Shown: positions 20,720 to 32,431 of the stretch, one piece after another | Layout: each line of letters begins with the position of its first letter | How positions within the stretch are numbered: position 1 is the stretch's first letter | Assembly: GCA_002964805.2 (NCBI GenBank) | Contig: PUDQ02000102.1 | Span: forward strand, 512,163 to 576,162 | From: Trametes villosa | Lineage: Eukaryota; Basidiomycota; Agaricomycetes; Polyporales; Polyporaceae | Length of the DNA stretch: 64,000 nt | Direction: 5' to 3' | Program-made: the position numbers and the translations under genes | The notes under the pieces: generated by a model | Told to the model about the DNA's origin: nothing | The model's input: the letters and a program-made list of their open reading frames with translations, nothing else | The model's database searches: none

Positions 20720-23440
20720 ATGGCTGAGATACACGGCAGCGACGCGCCCCTCGCGCCCATCCCCGACGACCTGACCATCTCGCAGTTCATCCTCGACACG
20801 CCCCACCCCCTGCGCCCCGTCCCGGACCCGCAGCAGCCGTGGTTCATCGACGAGACGACGGGGCGGGAGATCAGGCTCGACGAGGTCAGTCCGGTCGGAC
20901 ACGCGCGGCCATCTGGCGCGGCGGGAGTGCGAGCAGTGCTGATGCGCAGGGCCCGCGTGCTCATGTATAGCTGCGCGCCCGGATCTCGGGGCTCGCTAAC
21001 GCGCTGAAGATTCGGTGGAACATAGGTGACGCCACTGCGCTGATACCTGCGGTTTTGGGCGAGGCTGACTTTGCAATTGATGAACGCCGTGCGCAGGGGA
21101 GGACGACGTAGGTACGTGCATATATGCGGGGTTCTGCGGCTTGTGCATTTGTCTGAACTGACTGGGTTGTGTTAGTTTGTATATTCAGCCCTAACCACGT
21201 CGGTAAGTGCCGGTGTTTGCGCGTTTGGAATGCCCAACCTGACAGAATACACTTGTAGATTATGGCGCGGCTTTGTGGTATGTTCACAGCGCGCTTCGAT
21301 TGAGAGAGCCTAACCTCACCATGGCTCGATCAAGGGCGGTACACCAGCTCGGCGGTATCGTTACGTACGTCCTACCCGACTTGGCGCAATAGCTCCCCTG
21401 GCTCAAATCTCTGGTTTATGTTAGGACGGCCAACCCTTCATACCTCGCGGAAGAGCTTGCATACCAAGTAGAGGCTACAAAGGCCAAACTAATCATCGTC
21501 CACCCTCTCAACCTCACGGTCGCACTAGAAGCAGCGCGTCTGGTCAAGCTGCCCACCGACCGCGTCGTGCTGTTCGACCCCGTCCCAGGATCATCACATC
21601 CCAACGTACAGGACCTAGTCCCGCAGGGGCTCAGAGAACCTCAGCGGTTCACCGAGAAGCGCTTCAAAGCGGGAGAGGCGAAGAAGAAGATCGCGTTATT
21701 CTGCTTCTCCAGCGGAACCACGGGCAAGCCGAAGGTTGTTTGAGTTGAACTGTCATTGGGAAGTCGCGCTGATGTCGGATGACGCTTCGCAGGCAGTGAT
21801 GATCTCGCATTATAGCATTATCGCCAACATGGTACAGGTCGCACAGTTCTTGCGACTCACTGACAGGACATTACCTCGGGAACATCTGGCGTATAGACCG
21901 GGCGCCGTAACATTATCGGGTGCGCTCCTCCCGCCCTCGCAGAGTGGACAAGCAGTTGCTAACAGCTAGTGATTATATTCCAGTCCTGCCATTCTACCGT
22001 AAGTTGCACTGACAGTGGCGAGCATGGCGCTGCTTCTCATGCAAATTTACAGACGTGTATGGCCTACATGTAATCCTCTTCGGCAGCTTATTTTTCGGGG
22101 TGCGCACATACCCACCACCTTCTCCACGTACATGCTCAAACCTCCTTTCAGAGCACCATTGTGGTGACCCAAAGATTCAACCTCGAGCAAATGCTGAAGA
22201 GCATCCAGCGCTACCGCATCACCCACCTCTTGTACGTATGCAAACTCAAACATGGTAAGTCGCTAGGCTGATCCATTGTAGCCTCGTCCCGCCCATGGTC
22301 GTCCTTCTATGCAAGGTAGGCCTCGTGTTTAGATCCGGAGATGATAGCTGCATCCAGTGCTGACTGCCCCTCGCAGAACCCCATCGTGAAGAAGTACGAC
22401 CTCAGCTCCGTCTACTTCCTCATGGTCGGCGCGGCGCCGCTCAGCGCCGAACTCACTGACCAGCTCGTCCGCGTCCTACCGCACGCACCCTTCATCGGCC
22501 AAGGATACGGTGCGCGCCCCCCTCCTTTGCCCCACGCGTCTCTTACGTCCCGCCCCAATCGCGCTGTTGTTTTGCAGGCATGACGGAGCTTGCGACGAGC
22601 GTCGCGCACCTGCACATAGACCGGAAGATTGGCACGCCGGGCAACTCAGGCGTTCTCCTCCCGGGGATCGTCGCGCGCGTCGTGAAGCAGGACGGGAGCC
22701 TCGCGGGCTTCAACGAGCTGGGCGAGCTCCTCCTCCGGAGTCCGTCCATGTCGCTTGGGTACCTCAATAACCCGACTGCGTAAGCCACCCTGATCGTACT
22801 GTTGTTTCCATGCGTTAACCTGTTCTCTACCTATAGGACAGCGGAAACATTTACGGATGGGTGCGTTCCTCTTGAGCTGATGTACGCGTACTATGCAGGG
22901 CTGACCACAAATTGTTTCGACGTCTCAGATGGCTGCACACCGGTGACGAAGTGATGATCAACGAGCTCAAAGAGGTCTTCGTCGTCGACCGCATCAAGGA
23001 GCTCATCAAAGTGCGCGGCTTCCAGGTCGCGCCCGCCGAGCTCGAGGGCCACCTGCTCGACCACGCGGACGTCGCGGACGCGTGCGTCGTCGGCATCCCC
23101 GACGCGTACAGCGGCGAGCTCCCGCTCGCGTTCATCGTGCCCAGCCCCACCGCGCAGGCGCGCATCGCGCGCGGGCCCGCCGAAGAGGGCCAGGTCCGCA
23201 CGGCGATTCTTCAGGTGCGTCGCCTCCGTCAGGCTCTTTGTGTGGGGTGAGTACACTGACATGAGCACGCAGCATGTCGCGGACCACAAGGTGTACTACA
23301 AGCGGCTCGCGGGCATCGAGTTCCTGCCCGCGATCCCGAAGAACGCGAGCGGGAAGCTGTTGCGGCGCGTCCTAAGGGAACAGGCGAAGACGATGCTCGC
23401 GGAGGGGAAGCTGAAGCTCACGCCAAAGTCGAAGCTGTAG
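20720..23440 (+). CDS. 4-coumarate-CoA-ligase-like acyl-CoA synthetase, peroxisomal (paralogue A)
   Basis: Seventeen exons (20720-20884, 20971-21025, 21097-21111, 21176-21202, 21259-21277, 21335-21364, 21425-21734, 21793-21919, 21984-21998, 22053-22099, 22152-22231, 22282-22315, 22377-22509, 22578-22779, 22837-22860, 22929-23214, 23273-23440) give 578 aa. ANL-superfamily enzymes activate a carboxylic acid with ATP to an acyl-AMP and pass it to CoA. Motifs seen are the P-loop FSSGTTGKPK (about 198-207), [14 protein letters not shown] (Asp434), [21 protein letters not shown], and the catalytic Lys in PKNASGKLLRR (Lys551). The C-terminus SKL is a textbook PTS1, so the enzyme is predicted to be peroxisomal. 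The substrate (aromatic, such as a cinnamate, or medium-chain fatty acid) cannot be read from sequence. Two exons are 15 nt long. The gene is convergent with paralogue B. Confidence 0.92.
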
Positions 23441-23832
23441 ACCCTTCGATGGCGTTAATTTGTGCACGAGGGTGTATGCGTTTCTAGTGCACGCGGAGTA
23501 TACCCATTGTACCATTTAGACATGTTACTTCCATCAGGATCTTTCCGTTCGGGAGCTGAGAGCAGAGGATATGGCAATGCTTATAAGGTACTACCAGGTG
23601 AGAGGCAGGATATGAACTTACACTAGCTCCGCGGCGCCGCGTTCATCGACGGCCTCTCTCAGAAATCTACGAGCGATCGAAAAGCAGGATCCCAGTATGT
23701 TCGTAAAATCTTCTACGGACTCTACGTTTCCATAAAACTTGCTACAAATACAAATGTACATGGATGGCACACGAGCACGGATATGCAAATCGGCCCCTTC
23801 GCAGATTTAGGCACACGAAAATCCACAAACCC
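23441..23832. other. Short intergenic between convergent ligase genes A and B
   Basis: This 392-bp AT-richer stretch holds both 3' UTRs. No gene or RNA was recognised. Confidence 0.4.
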
Positions 23833-26244
23833 TCACAGCTTCGCGCGGGCTTTCGCGCCGGGCGGGGTGATCGTCACCTTGCCCTCCTTCAGGAGCTCCT
23901 TGAGCTTGTCGCGCAGGAGGCGTCGCAGGAGCTTTCCGCTCGGGTTCTTCGGCACGACGTCGATGAACATCACGCCCGCGAGCCACTTGTACTGCGTCTT
24001 GTGCTTCGTCACGTACTGCACCGGCGCACTCGTCAGCAGCTATCCGGAGATGAGGGCGTGCAGGAGGTGATCGTACCTCCATTATTCCGTCGCGCACGCG
24101 CTGCTCTTCTTTCGGGTCGCGGGAGATGCGCGCCTGCGCCTCTTCGTTTGGCGTGATGAACGCGAACGGGAGCTCGCCCGAATATTCGTCGGGCGCGCCG
24201 ATCACGCATACGTCTGCGACGTCTGGGTGGTCCAGTAGCAGGCCCTCCAGCTCCGCAGGTGCAACTGCACAGAACCATGTCAGCGCCTCACTCCGGCATG
24301 CACGGTGATTTTATGGCGGCATACCTTGGAAGCCGCGGACCTTGATGAGCTCCTTGATCCGGTCGACAATATAGAGCTCCTTCTTCTCGTTCACGTACCC
24401 CTCGTCGCCAGTATACACCCATCCGTCCTTGAACGTCTCCGCAGTCCTGCACTCCCGTCAGCACAACCCCAACCCCCTGACACATCTAAGAAACTCACGC
24501 CTCCGGGTTATCCAGGTACCCAATCGCCATGCTCGGGCCCGTGACGACGATCTGGCCGGTCTCCCCAACGGCGCCCCACGTCCCGTCCGCCTTGAGGATG
24601 CGGACCTGCGTGCCGGGGATGAGCAGGCCCGCGCTGCCGGGCGTGCCGATGCGCGTCGTGAGCTGCGGGAAGGAGACGGTCGTGCACGTCTCGGTCATGC
24701 CGTAGCCCTGGCCGATGCCGCTGTTCGGGAGCACGCGCGCGAGCTGATTCGTGAGCTCCGCGCTGAGCGGCGCCGCGCCGCTCGTCGTCATCTTCACGCT
24801 GCGCAGGTCGTAGTTCTTCACGATCGGGTCCTGTGTGCCCGTGGACGTCAGCGAGAAAGCAGGGGTTTTGTGGGAGAGGTAGACGGCGCACCTTGCAGAG
24901 GAGGACGATCATGGGCGGGACGAGCGCGAGGTGGGAGACGTTGTACCGCACGATACTCTTCAGTGCCCTCTCGAGGTTGAAGCGCTGTACGATGACAAGA
25001 GTTGCCTGCACAACAGTCAATACATGTTTCTGCGACACAGTTGTTCATACGTACTCCACAGAGCATGAAGTAGTGCAGGCTGACAACAACGCCGTATATA
25101 TCTGCAGGCACCGTTAGAGAAGCGCTCGTCATAGACAAGATAACACGTACGATAGAAAGGCAAAACTGAGGAGAAGTTGTTAGCAGCTGTACATGCAGCA
25201 TGAAAGCAGTGGCTATATGCGCACCTCCTAGCACACGATCGCCTGGTGCATATCGCTGCTTCTCGAGGGGCTTGTCCTGGTCGTGCATATCCGCATACTG
25301 CTTCATTTGTACGACATTCGCGATGACCGCGTAGTGCGGGATCATCACTGCCTGCAACCCTCGTCAGAGACTAACTCTGCAACGCATCGCAACGCACCGC
25401 CGTACCTTTGGTCGGCCAGTCGTTCCGCTTGAAAAGAACAGCAGCGCAAGCTTCGTCTTGCCCTCACCGGGCTTTAGACGAGGCTCGACGAAGCGCCTCG
25501 GCTGCGAGAGTCCCTCTTTGACCAGGTCGTCTACTGTGAGTACGCTGCCCCCCGCGGATGTGTCGTAGAGAGCGACGCGGTCCTGCGGTATGCCAGCAAT
25601 TCGTGCGGCTTCAAGCCCGACCTGCAGCGAGTCTGGGTGGATAAAGAGCGCGGTCGCCTTCGCGGTGCGGATCTGGTACACGAGCTCGTCGGTGGTGTAA
25701 GCGGGATTGGCCCCCGTGAAGATGCCGCCGACGCTGTGCGTGGCCCATATGATAATTGGGTAGTCTGGAGAACTTGGAGTGAGCCGTGCGGAACCTCGCA
25801 GTGAACTTGAGAGAAGACACACCAACGTGATTTGGCCCGTATGCGCAGACTGAACACGAGAAACGTATGAGAATCCGCAGACCCGCCAAGGTTAGCTCGA
25901 ACATTCAGAATACATACCGACATCACCGTCACCTATACGCGCCCCACAGTATCAATAACGTTGCCTTCGGAATGTAAGGATATCGGGCATGTCCGCTCAC
26001 CGATATTCCAGCGTATGCTCATGGCGTTCGCGAGACCCCATACGCGTGCGCGCGCTTGGTCGCCGGTGACCTCGCGGCCCGTCGCATCCTCGATGAACCA
26101 CGCTGGTGGACGCGCATGCAGGGCGTGTCCGCCGAGGGGGTGGTGGCCGTTGAAGAGGAACTGCGGAATGGTCACATCGTCGGGGATAGGCGCCAGCGCG
26201 CCGCCATCGCCGTACACGGTCGGAATCTTCGTCTCTCCCGCCAT
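23833..26244 (-). CDS. 4-coumarate-CoA-ligase-like acyl-CoA synthetase, peroxisomal (paralogue B)
   Basis: Twelve exons (26244-26001, 25932-25918, 25849-25823, 25764-25406, 25351-25225, 25165-25151, 25101-25055, 25005-24892, 24830-24499, 24446-24325, 24264-24077, 24015-23833) give 590 aa. The reaction is the same as for paralogue A. The P-loop is [10 protein letters not shown] (about 206-215). [32 protein letters not shown] and [11 protein letters not shown] are intact. It ends in AKL, a PTS1 variant, so peroxisomal targeting is predicted. It shares the 15-, 27-, 127-, 15- and 47-nt exons with A and C, but several neighbouring introns are absent, giving merged exons of exactly the summed length (for example 359 = 19+30+310). 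The gene is tail-to-tail with A. Confidence 0.92.
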
Positions 26245-27667
26245 CTTGCTCGTCTACTACAACCTCTGGGATTCTGGCTCTCGGAACGCGTTACGGCTCT
26301 GGACTCCTCGGCGGTATTTCTGCGCACGCGGATCTGGCTTGCGAGAGCGAACGTCGTATGGCGAGCGTCCTGGGTGTGTGAGAAGACTGCCGCCTGAGAA
26401 GAGGTGGACAAGAATAGGAGAGCTCTTCGACGTGGGACGTGGGCGCGCTGCGCTGCGGCTTAAATGGGCCCGAGCGCGAGACGGCGACACGGGAGACGGC
26501 TACCGCGACGGCCGGATGGAGGCGTACAGGGGTAAGTGGTGGTGGTCACCGGTCGGTGGCGGGTAGACTGTAGCAGGCGGGGGCGAGGGTCACGCGGGCC
26601 TCCCAGGCAACATGCGTATCTCTCGGCTCGCTCCCTCGTCTTCATCCATCATAACATGCGTGGGGGCGGGGACACGCGGGGGCCGACCGGGAAACCAACG
26701 TTATACGCCTCGGTGCTGCGGGTTCTAGCAATGCATTGCGAAGTGGCGATGGTATGCATACCTGAGGCTGACGGAGGTCACCTCAAACAGACTCCTGGAT
26801 CATGCGACATCCACAAGCAACACACCTAGCATTGTCAAGACGGCGGATAGGAGCTCGTCGCTTGGTGGTCTTTAGCCATGCCCAGCGTATACTGGGCGAC
26901 CCTAGATATCTTCGGGCAGCCGCACTAGCGTTCGTGCCTACAGATTGGCAGCACAGGTGTGTCTGTTAAACCGCCGAAGTACCAAGCAGGGAGAGGACAG
27001 CAGGTGAACATTCATTGCGGGGGGATTGGCAACGGCTCAGAGAGACGGCTGCAGCTGGTCGCCGACTTATATACACAAGCATCGACCAGAGACTTCGGGC
27101 AACTCCAGGCCACCGCCGCTGGTATTACACATGCGAGCCCTCGCCCGAGGCATTCAATGACATTTCACCTCCCCGATTTCGAGCAGCGTGCTTCTTGCTT
27201 TGACGCGTTTTCCCAACATGTCCCGGTGGATACTATGGTTCTTCCCCCACACTCCAGTCCGTCTTCGGTGCGTCGAGCAGCGGTAGCGCATAAGTTGTAC
27301 TGACGGCGGCTGACTCACCGTCGATTGACATGCGGTTTGCCACTGCGAGCCTCCCCCTCTAGTACTCGTATTGCAGGGGGAAGTTATCAGTATCCCCAGC
27401 TACGGCCGATACGCAAGCTTCCTATGCTGCCGGTGAAGTCGAAGCGCTATGTGGCCAGGAAGTGCTGCCCTGCGGTCTGCTACACTCTACTGAACGCCGA
27501 TACAACGACAGCGGATTTCAAGCTGATGCAAGCTTCCTCCCCCATATGCACGCCGACATGTGTTGGTGTATCTTCTGTATGCCATTGACTCCTGAATTAC
27601 ATCTTGGTCTATCGCGTATATTGGATGACCCTCCCTACTCTCCTGGACGCCTCTCAGACCCGATAAC
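26245..27667. other. Intergenic, 1.4 kb
   Basis: This stretch holds the promoter of paralogue B and the 3' side of the S41 peptidase gene. No TATA box closer than about 200 bp, no supported frame and no RNA gene were seen. Confidence 0.4.
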
Positions 27668-30560
27668 TTACCCAAGGAGCTCCTTCGCCCTGCAAGCAGA
27701 GTTAGCATCCAAGTGGGCAAGGCACATTCAGCCAACACTCACGCGAAGGTCCAGAGGTTCTGCGGGTTGTTGTACGTGTCGGCCGTGTAGGGGAAGCGGA
27801 CTGTACATGCGAAAACAGGTCAGGGGTTATTATGTGGAGGGTATGCTTGCGAGACTGACAGTGAGGCAGCTCCGACTTGTACTCTGTATAGAAGCGTTAG
27901 GCATGAACGAATTGTTGATCAAGGGATTGAGACACTGACCGATGGGGAGCGTCTCGTCGAAGAAGCTGTAGGCTGTTCGGGGGATGTCAGTATTGCGACG
28001 CCGTCCCTCTCTGCGTGTTGCTCACCGATACGCCAGTTGTGACTGTAATGCCAAGGTTAGCCTTTGTTTTCCAAACTTCCAGAGAACACGAAACACGTAC
28101 CGGAAGTCACCAGACACGAGCCTATCCACCCGGTCCATCCGTCAATCACACATCGACAAACCAAAACAGCACAGGGCCACTCACAAGTCCGGCGGCGCCA
28201 GGGGATCCTGTAAACAACCTCGTCAGCAACAGCCTCTGGAACACGCAGTGCTATTTCAGCTCACGTCTTTCAAATTCGCAGTCTTGATCTCCGAGTCGAT
28301 GTCGAACCACTCCAGCACCTGGTTACCCGCCATGCCTATCACACCATGAAACACCCTCAGTCAGGAACCACACTGGCAGAGCGAGGACAGGATGGGGGAG
28401 GACGCACCCTTGAACTGGGTCTGCAGCCCGGGCTTGCCGCCGAAGATCGCGACCTTCGTGTTGTGGCGCTCGTTCATGAGCGTGCTGAACATCGCGCACG
28501 TCGACGCGCAGTTGCCGTTGCCCACTACGTTTCCCGTTAGTATTTGGTATCATGTTCTCCGGAGCGGATATGAACGTACCAATGGCGATCTTGCTGCAAA
28601 ACGGGGTTCAGTAACAATATCGCGCGAGAGGGGTAGTAAGAAACACACCTGGGGTCGAACGGAGGGTCCTCAGGGAGGTCCACGCTGAAGGGGCAGACAT
28701 CCTGCGTTCTTCATCAGCACGGCTTGCCACAACCAGAGACGAACAATGCATCGACTCACGAGGAAGCGCTGGGACTCGCTGAACGTCTGGCCGTTGATCT
28801 TCCTGCTCGTCGACGGCGTCAGATAGTTGTCCGTCGCGGGCCGCTGCGTGTTGTTCAGGAACGCCCAGTTGTCCGCGGCGTAGAACGAGACTTCGGAGGT
28901 GAGCCCGAGCGCGATGTCCGAGTCGAGGATCTTCTGCGCGAGCGGGTTCGCGCGGTTCGTCGACTGGAAGCCGCTGTGGTCCGGCGTGTCAGATACGCGA
29001 TGGTGATTGCACAGGGACGACTCACGCGTTGGGGAAATTGCCGAGGCTCTTGGTGCCCGTCAGGAAGGCGTGCAGGAACTGGCCGAGGCAGACGAATCCA
29101 CCACCGTTGTTGGTGAGGTCCACCAGGAGTTGGCTGACGCCCGCCTGCTGGAACTGGGTCACCGTAGCCTGCACGTCCGTCTGGAACTGGTCGAAGTCGT
29201 CAGGCTCGAAGGAACCCACGAACATCTGCAGCACCGGGCCTGATTAGCATCCTCCCGTTGAAACGTAGACAAGTGACTACGTACGACGCCAGTCTTCTTG
29301 TCCGAGAGGATGAAGGACTTGACGACACCCTCGCTGCCGTTCACCGCCGGGAGCGTAGGCTGGAACTCGGAAGGAAGGCCGATGGCGGTCTTGGCCGAGA
29401 CGTCAACAATCGCGGCCTTGGAGAGCTTCCGCGACCTCTTGGCGGACAGCTTCGCGAGCTGCGACGAGCTCTTGAAGTCGACGCCGTTCGTGTCCGGTTT
29501 CGCGGCACAGTTCAGTGCCCAGCTGCATCGCCCGGTTCATCAGCATCGTCACCGTTTCGAAACTACCAAACCGTCTTACAAGTCCGCGCCGTTCTTGAAC
29601 GGCTCGCCAAGGTAGTTCGCGAGGAACGGAACGTGCACCGTCTCCACACGCGTCGAGTTCACGGGGATGAGCGTCAACGTGAGCGTGTTCTGCGTCGGGA
29701 TCGCAGGACCCGAGATGTCGCCGAGGCGCTGCGAGAACGTCGTGCCCGAAATGCGGTAGCTGCTGAACGCGCTGTTCACGCGCACGCCGAGGTCGAGATA
29801 GTTGCCCGACTGTGTCTCCGCGATGTGCTCCGCGTACGCGAACGGGTCCGTGCCCTCGATGGCAAGCACGCGCGCGCCCGCGAGGCGCTTCCAGTCGAAG
29901 TGAATCGAGTCGAAGAAGGAGGTGTAGTTCGTGCCGAGCTGCGAGATGAACTGCACGGAGTCGGGCGCGACGAAGACGCCCGGGATGCCGTGCGCGTCCG
30001 CGAAGGTCACGATGGGCGCCGGGAGGATGTTCTGGAACTGCGTCTGGCAGTCCGGGAACCAGCCTGCGGGCGCGGGATGAGCGCGATTGGGGCAGACGAG
30101 CGCGGGTGCTACTTACGGGTGTGCCCATCGTTGAGCTGGGTGGTGAAGTCGTAGACATCCTTGTTGAAGTCAAAGTCCGTCTGCGCGCGAATTCAGCAAT
30201 TGTAGCAACAGCGTCATCACTTCGGCGATTACGGACCTGGTAGTGCGTCCGGTTGATCCTTGCGAGCTGCGCGCGGATGTTCGTCGTCGAGTCCTGGAAC
30301 GGCGGCGGCGAGTTCAGGTAGTAGTCCTCGAACGTGTAGAAGTCGAACACGCGCGAGATCACGGTCAGCACGTTCTGGCGCAGCGTCTCGTTGAACGGGA
30401 ACGACTTCATGCACGCGAGCGCATCCGCAGGCGGCACGAACGTCTTCCCCGCGATCTTCACGCAGGGGTCCGCCGCCGCGGATGCCGGGGCTGCGAGGGC
30501 CGTGGGCACAGCGCTGAGCGCTGCAGCAAGAACAGCAAGGCGACCGAAGTAGGGCGACAT
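27668..30560 (-). CDS. Secreted S41-family (CPAF-like) serine peptidase
   Basis: Seventeen exons (30560-30237, 30180-30117, 30063-29580, 29522-29285, 29225-29026, 28973-28760, 28701-28649, 28593-28580, 28524-28408, 28335-28265, 28207-28185, 28121-28101, 28042-28026, 27972-27940, 27883-27860, 27800-27743, 27689-27668) give 658 aa in consistent phase. A signal peptide of about 23 residues (VLAAALSAVPTALA) is followed by DPCVKIAG. NDGHTRWFPDC, FWALNC, VDLTNNGGGFV and VGNGNCASTCAMFS follow the fungal S41/CPAF-type arrangement, with Ser538 as the likely nucleophile. Several N-x-T/S sites fit secretion. The family cleaves proteins. Relatives occur in ascomycete ustiloxin- and phomopsin-type peptide clusters, but I see no precursor peptide here. 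Microexons of 14, 17 and 21 nt make it error-prone for gene finders. Confidence 0.85.
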
Positions 30561-30667
30561 GCCGGGCGAGAGGCCGTTAACGGAGGGCGCGCGAACGAGT
30601 ACCCGGATGAGCGGCGAGCGTCCTCAGACCGTGAGGGCACGTCCTCCCACCGACAGGGCCCACGGCG

Positions 30668-30675
30668 TATTTATA
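30668..30675 (-). promoter_or_regulatory. TATA box of the S41 peptidase gene
   Basis: The minus strand reads TATAAATA 108 bp upstream of the ATG at 30560. Confidence 0.55.
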
Positions 30676-32431
30676 CTCGTACTCTCCAGGACGATGCTGC
30701 CAGATTGATCAGACTGCCCACACTTCTCGTCGGGGCCGTCGCATCACCCAGACCCTTGGCCCGCGATCCAGTGCGCTGGGGTCCCGGGGGAGCATCAGCC
30801 GCCGCCCGGCGCGCACCGCCCGCCGTATGAATCCCGCCCAAACGAGAGCGCGGTGATACAGCGAGTGCCGGCAGACAGGGCATCGACAGGGAAGATTGGA
30901 CAGGACCATGTGGAAGCGGGTGGGAGTGCGAGCGTCGAGCCTCTCCGGGGCGGCCGCGCGCGTCCCTGCGCGACCATGTGCGCGTGCGCGTCGCGCTGAT
31001 GACTGTTGCCGGCGGCGTTCCTCTCCCACAGACAGATGCGCGACGCGGCCTGCGCGATCGTTGGCGCCTTTGCATTGGGCGATAAGCGGCCTTAGTACGA
31101 CATCGGCCGCGCAGGGTCCACGGCTTCGCCTTCTTTTGAGGGGTTTCCCCGCGTCTTCAGAAGACAGAATGGGTGTGTATTGTACTAGCACGGCGGCCCG
31201 CTCAGGAGGATGCCACTTCGGCGCATTTCATTTTTGGTGAACCAGTGAATGGGTGTGATGAGGAAGAAGTCAGAACTAAGTCGTGATTGAGCTGTCGAGA
31301 ACCTCATGATTGAATGCACCCTACATCTGCATCCTATGTATGTTGTGGGATAGCTATAAGCCTGGCGCTCAATGCTCAAGCCCAGCTCACCGAATTGTAG
31401 AGACGAGGATGCCCCCTCCATCCCGCCTAGAAGCGCGGCATGTACCTCCCCTGCCGGGGCTGCCCACACGATGAACTCACGCGACAGGCCTGATCATGGT
31501 ATTTTGAGGATATGGCGTAGAAGTTAGATGGACAGGTGGAGCATCGTATTCCGCTTGTTGTCGCCGGTGTTGATCGGGTTTGTACAAGGTTTAGGTGGGT
31601 TCGACTGAGATCATGCACATTGCAGACAGCCATCGAGAAGATAGCGCAGGTGTAGAAGAGCCGAGCTGTTCAAAGAAGTCGACTCGAACGCAGGGACAGT
31701 GGTAATCGTCGTGGTGGTCGTGGTACAAGCTGTAAACATTTGGAAAATACTGTACCCGCCAGACGTTAGGCGAGGCGACGTAACCCTAGATCAGGGCGTG
31801 GGAAGGAAGGAGGTAGGCGGTGGGTGGCCGGGGGCAAGGAGCAAAGGCGTTTTCATTGGCTGGGGAATAGCTAAGCGCCCATAAGCGCCCCTCGCCCACA
31901 AAAATCACCGAATCAGGAAGGAGATGAATAGGGAATGAGTGGCCGGGGACATGGGGACAAGAGCCGATCTAGGCGACTCCGAGGCGGGTTGAGCGGTTAC
32001 CGGTTACTTATGACTGCCATGGCCCACACCGCGGTTTGGGACTTAGCTCTCACTTGCGCAAAAATCAGCGCTTCGCTCACGCGTGTCTGTAGTATGGCGC
32101 CTTACGGTTATAACTGCGCTGCAAACATGCTCTAGTAACTGTCTGGCGGATACTGTAGTAGCATAACGTCCTGTAATTAGGCAAGGGAGCCAGGTTTCCC
32201 ACGCTTTCATACTAGTGCTTATGAGGCGACGCTGGCCTCGTGAAAGTTCTGGTCATCCCACCGCGGGCCCCCGCCGCGTTCGGTACGGTAAGTTACCGTC
32301 CACGGACACATGTTCTGATACTAAAGGTTGTTACGTCTCCAGAACTTCCTTCAAGCATCGCCGGAGCTATTTGCACCACAGTAGACGCTCCCGGAGGTAG
32401 CGCTACCTGAACTATCGACCGGCCCGCAGCG
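30676..32431. other. Divergent intergenic, S41 peptidase / alpha-beta hydrolase
   Basis: This 1.75-kb stretch contains the two upstream regions. No supported gene, tRNA or repeat was recognised. Confidence 0.4.

Noticed and set aside
29258..30154. 298-aa plus-strand open frame
   Set aside because: It is antisense to the well-supported S41 peptidase exons and strongly Arg-rich, typical of a shadow frame.
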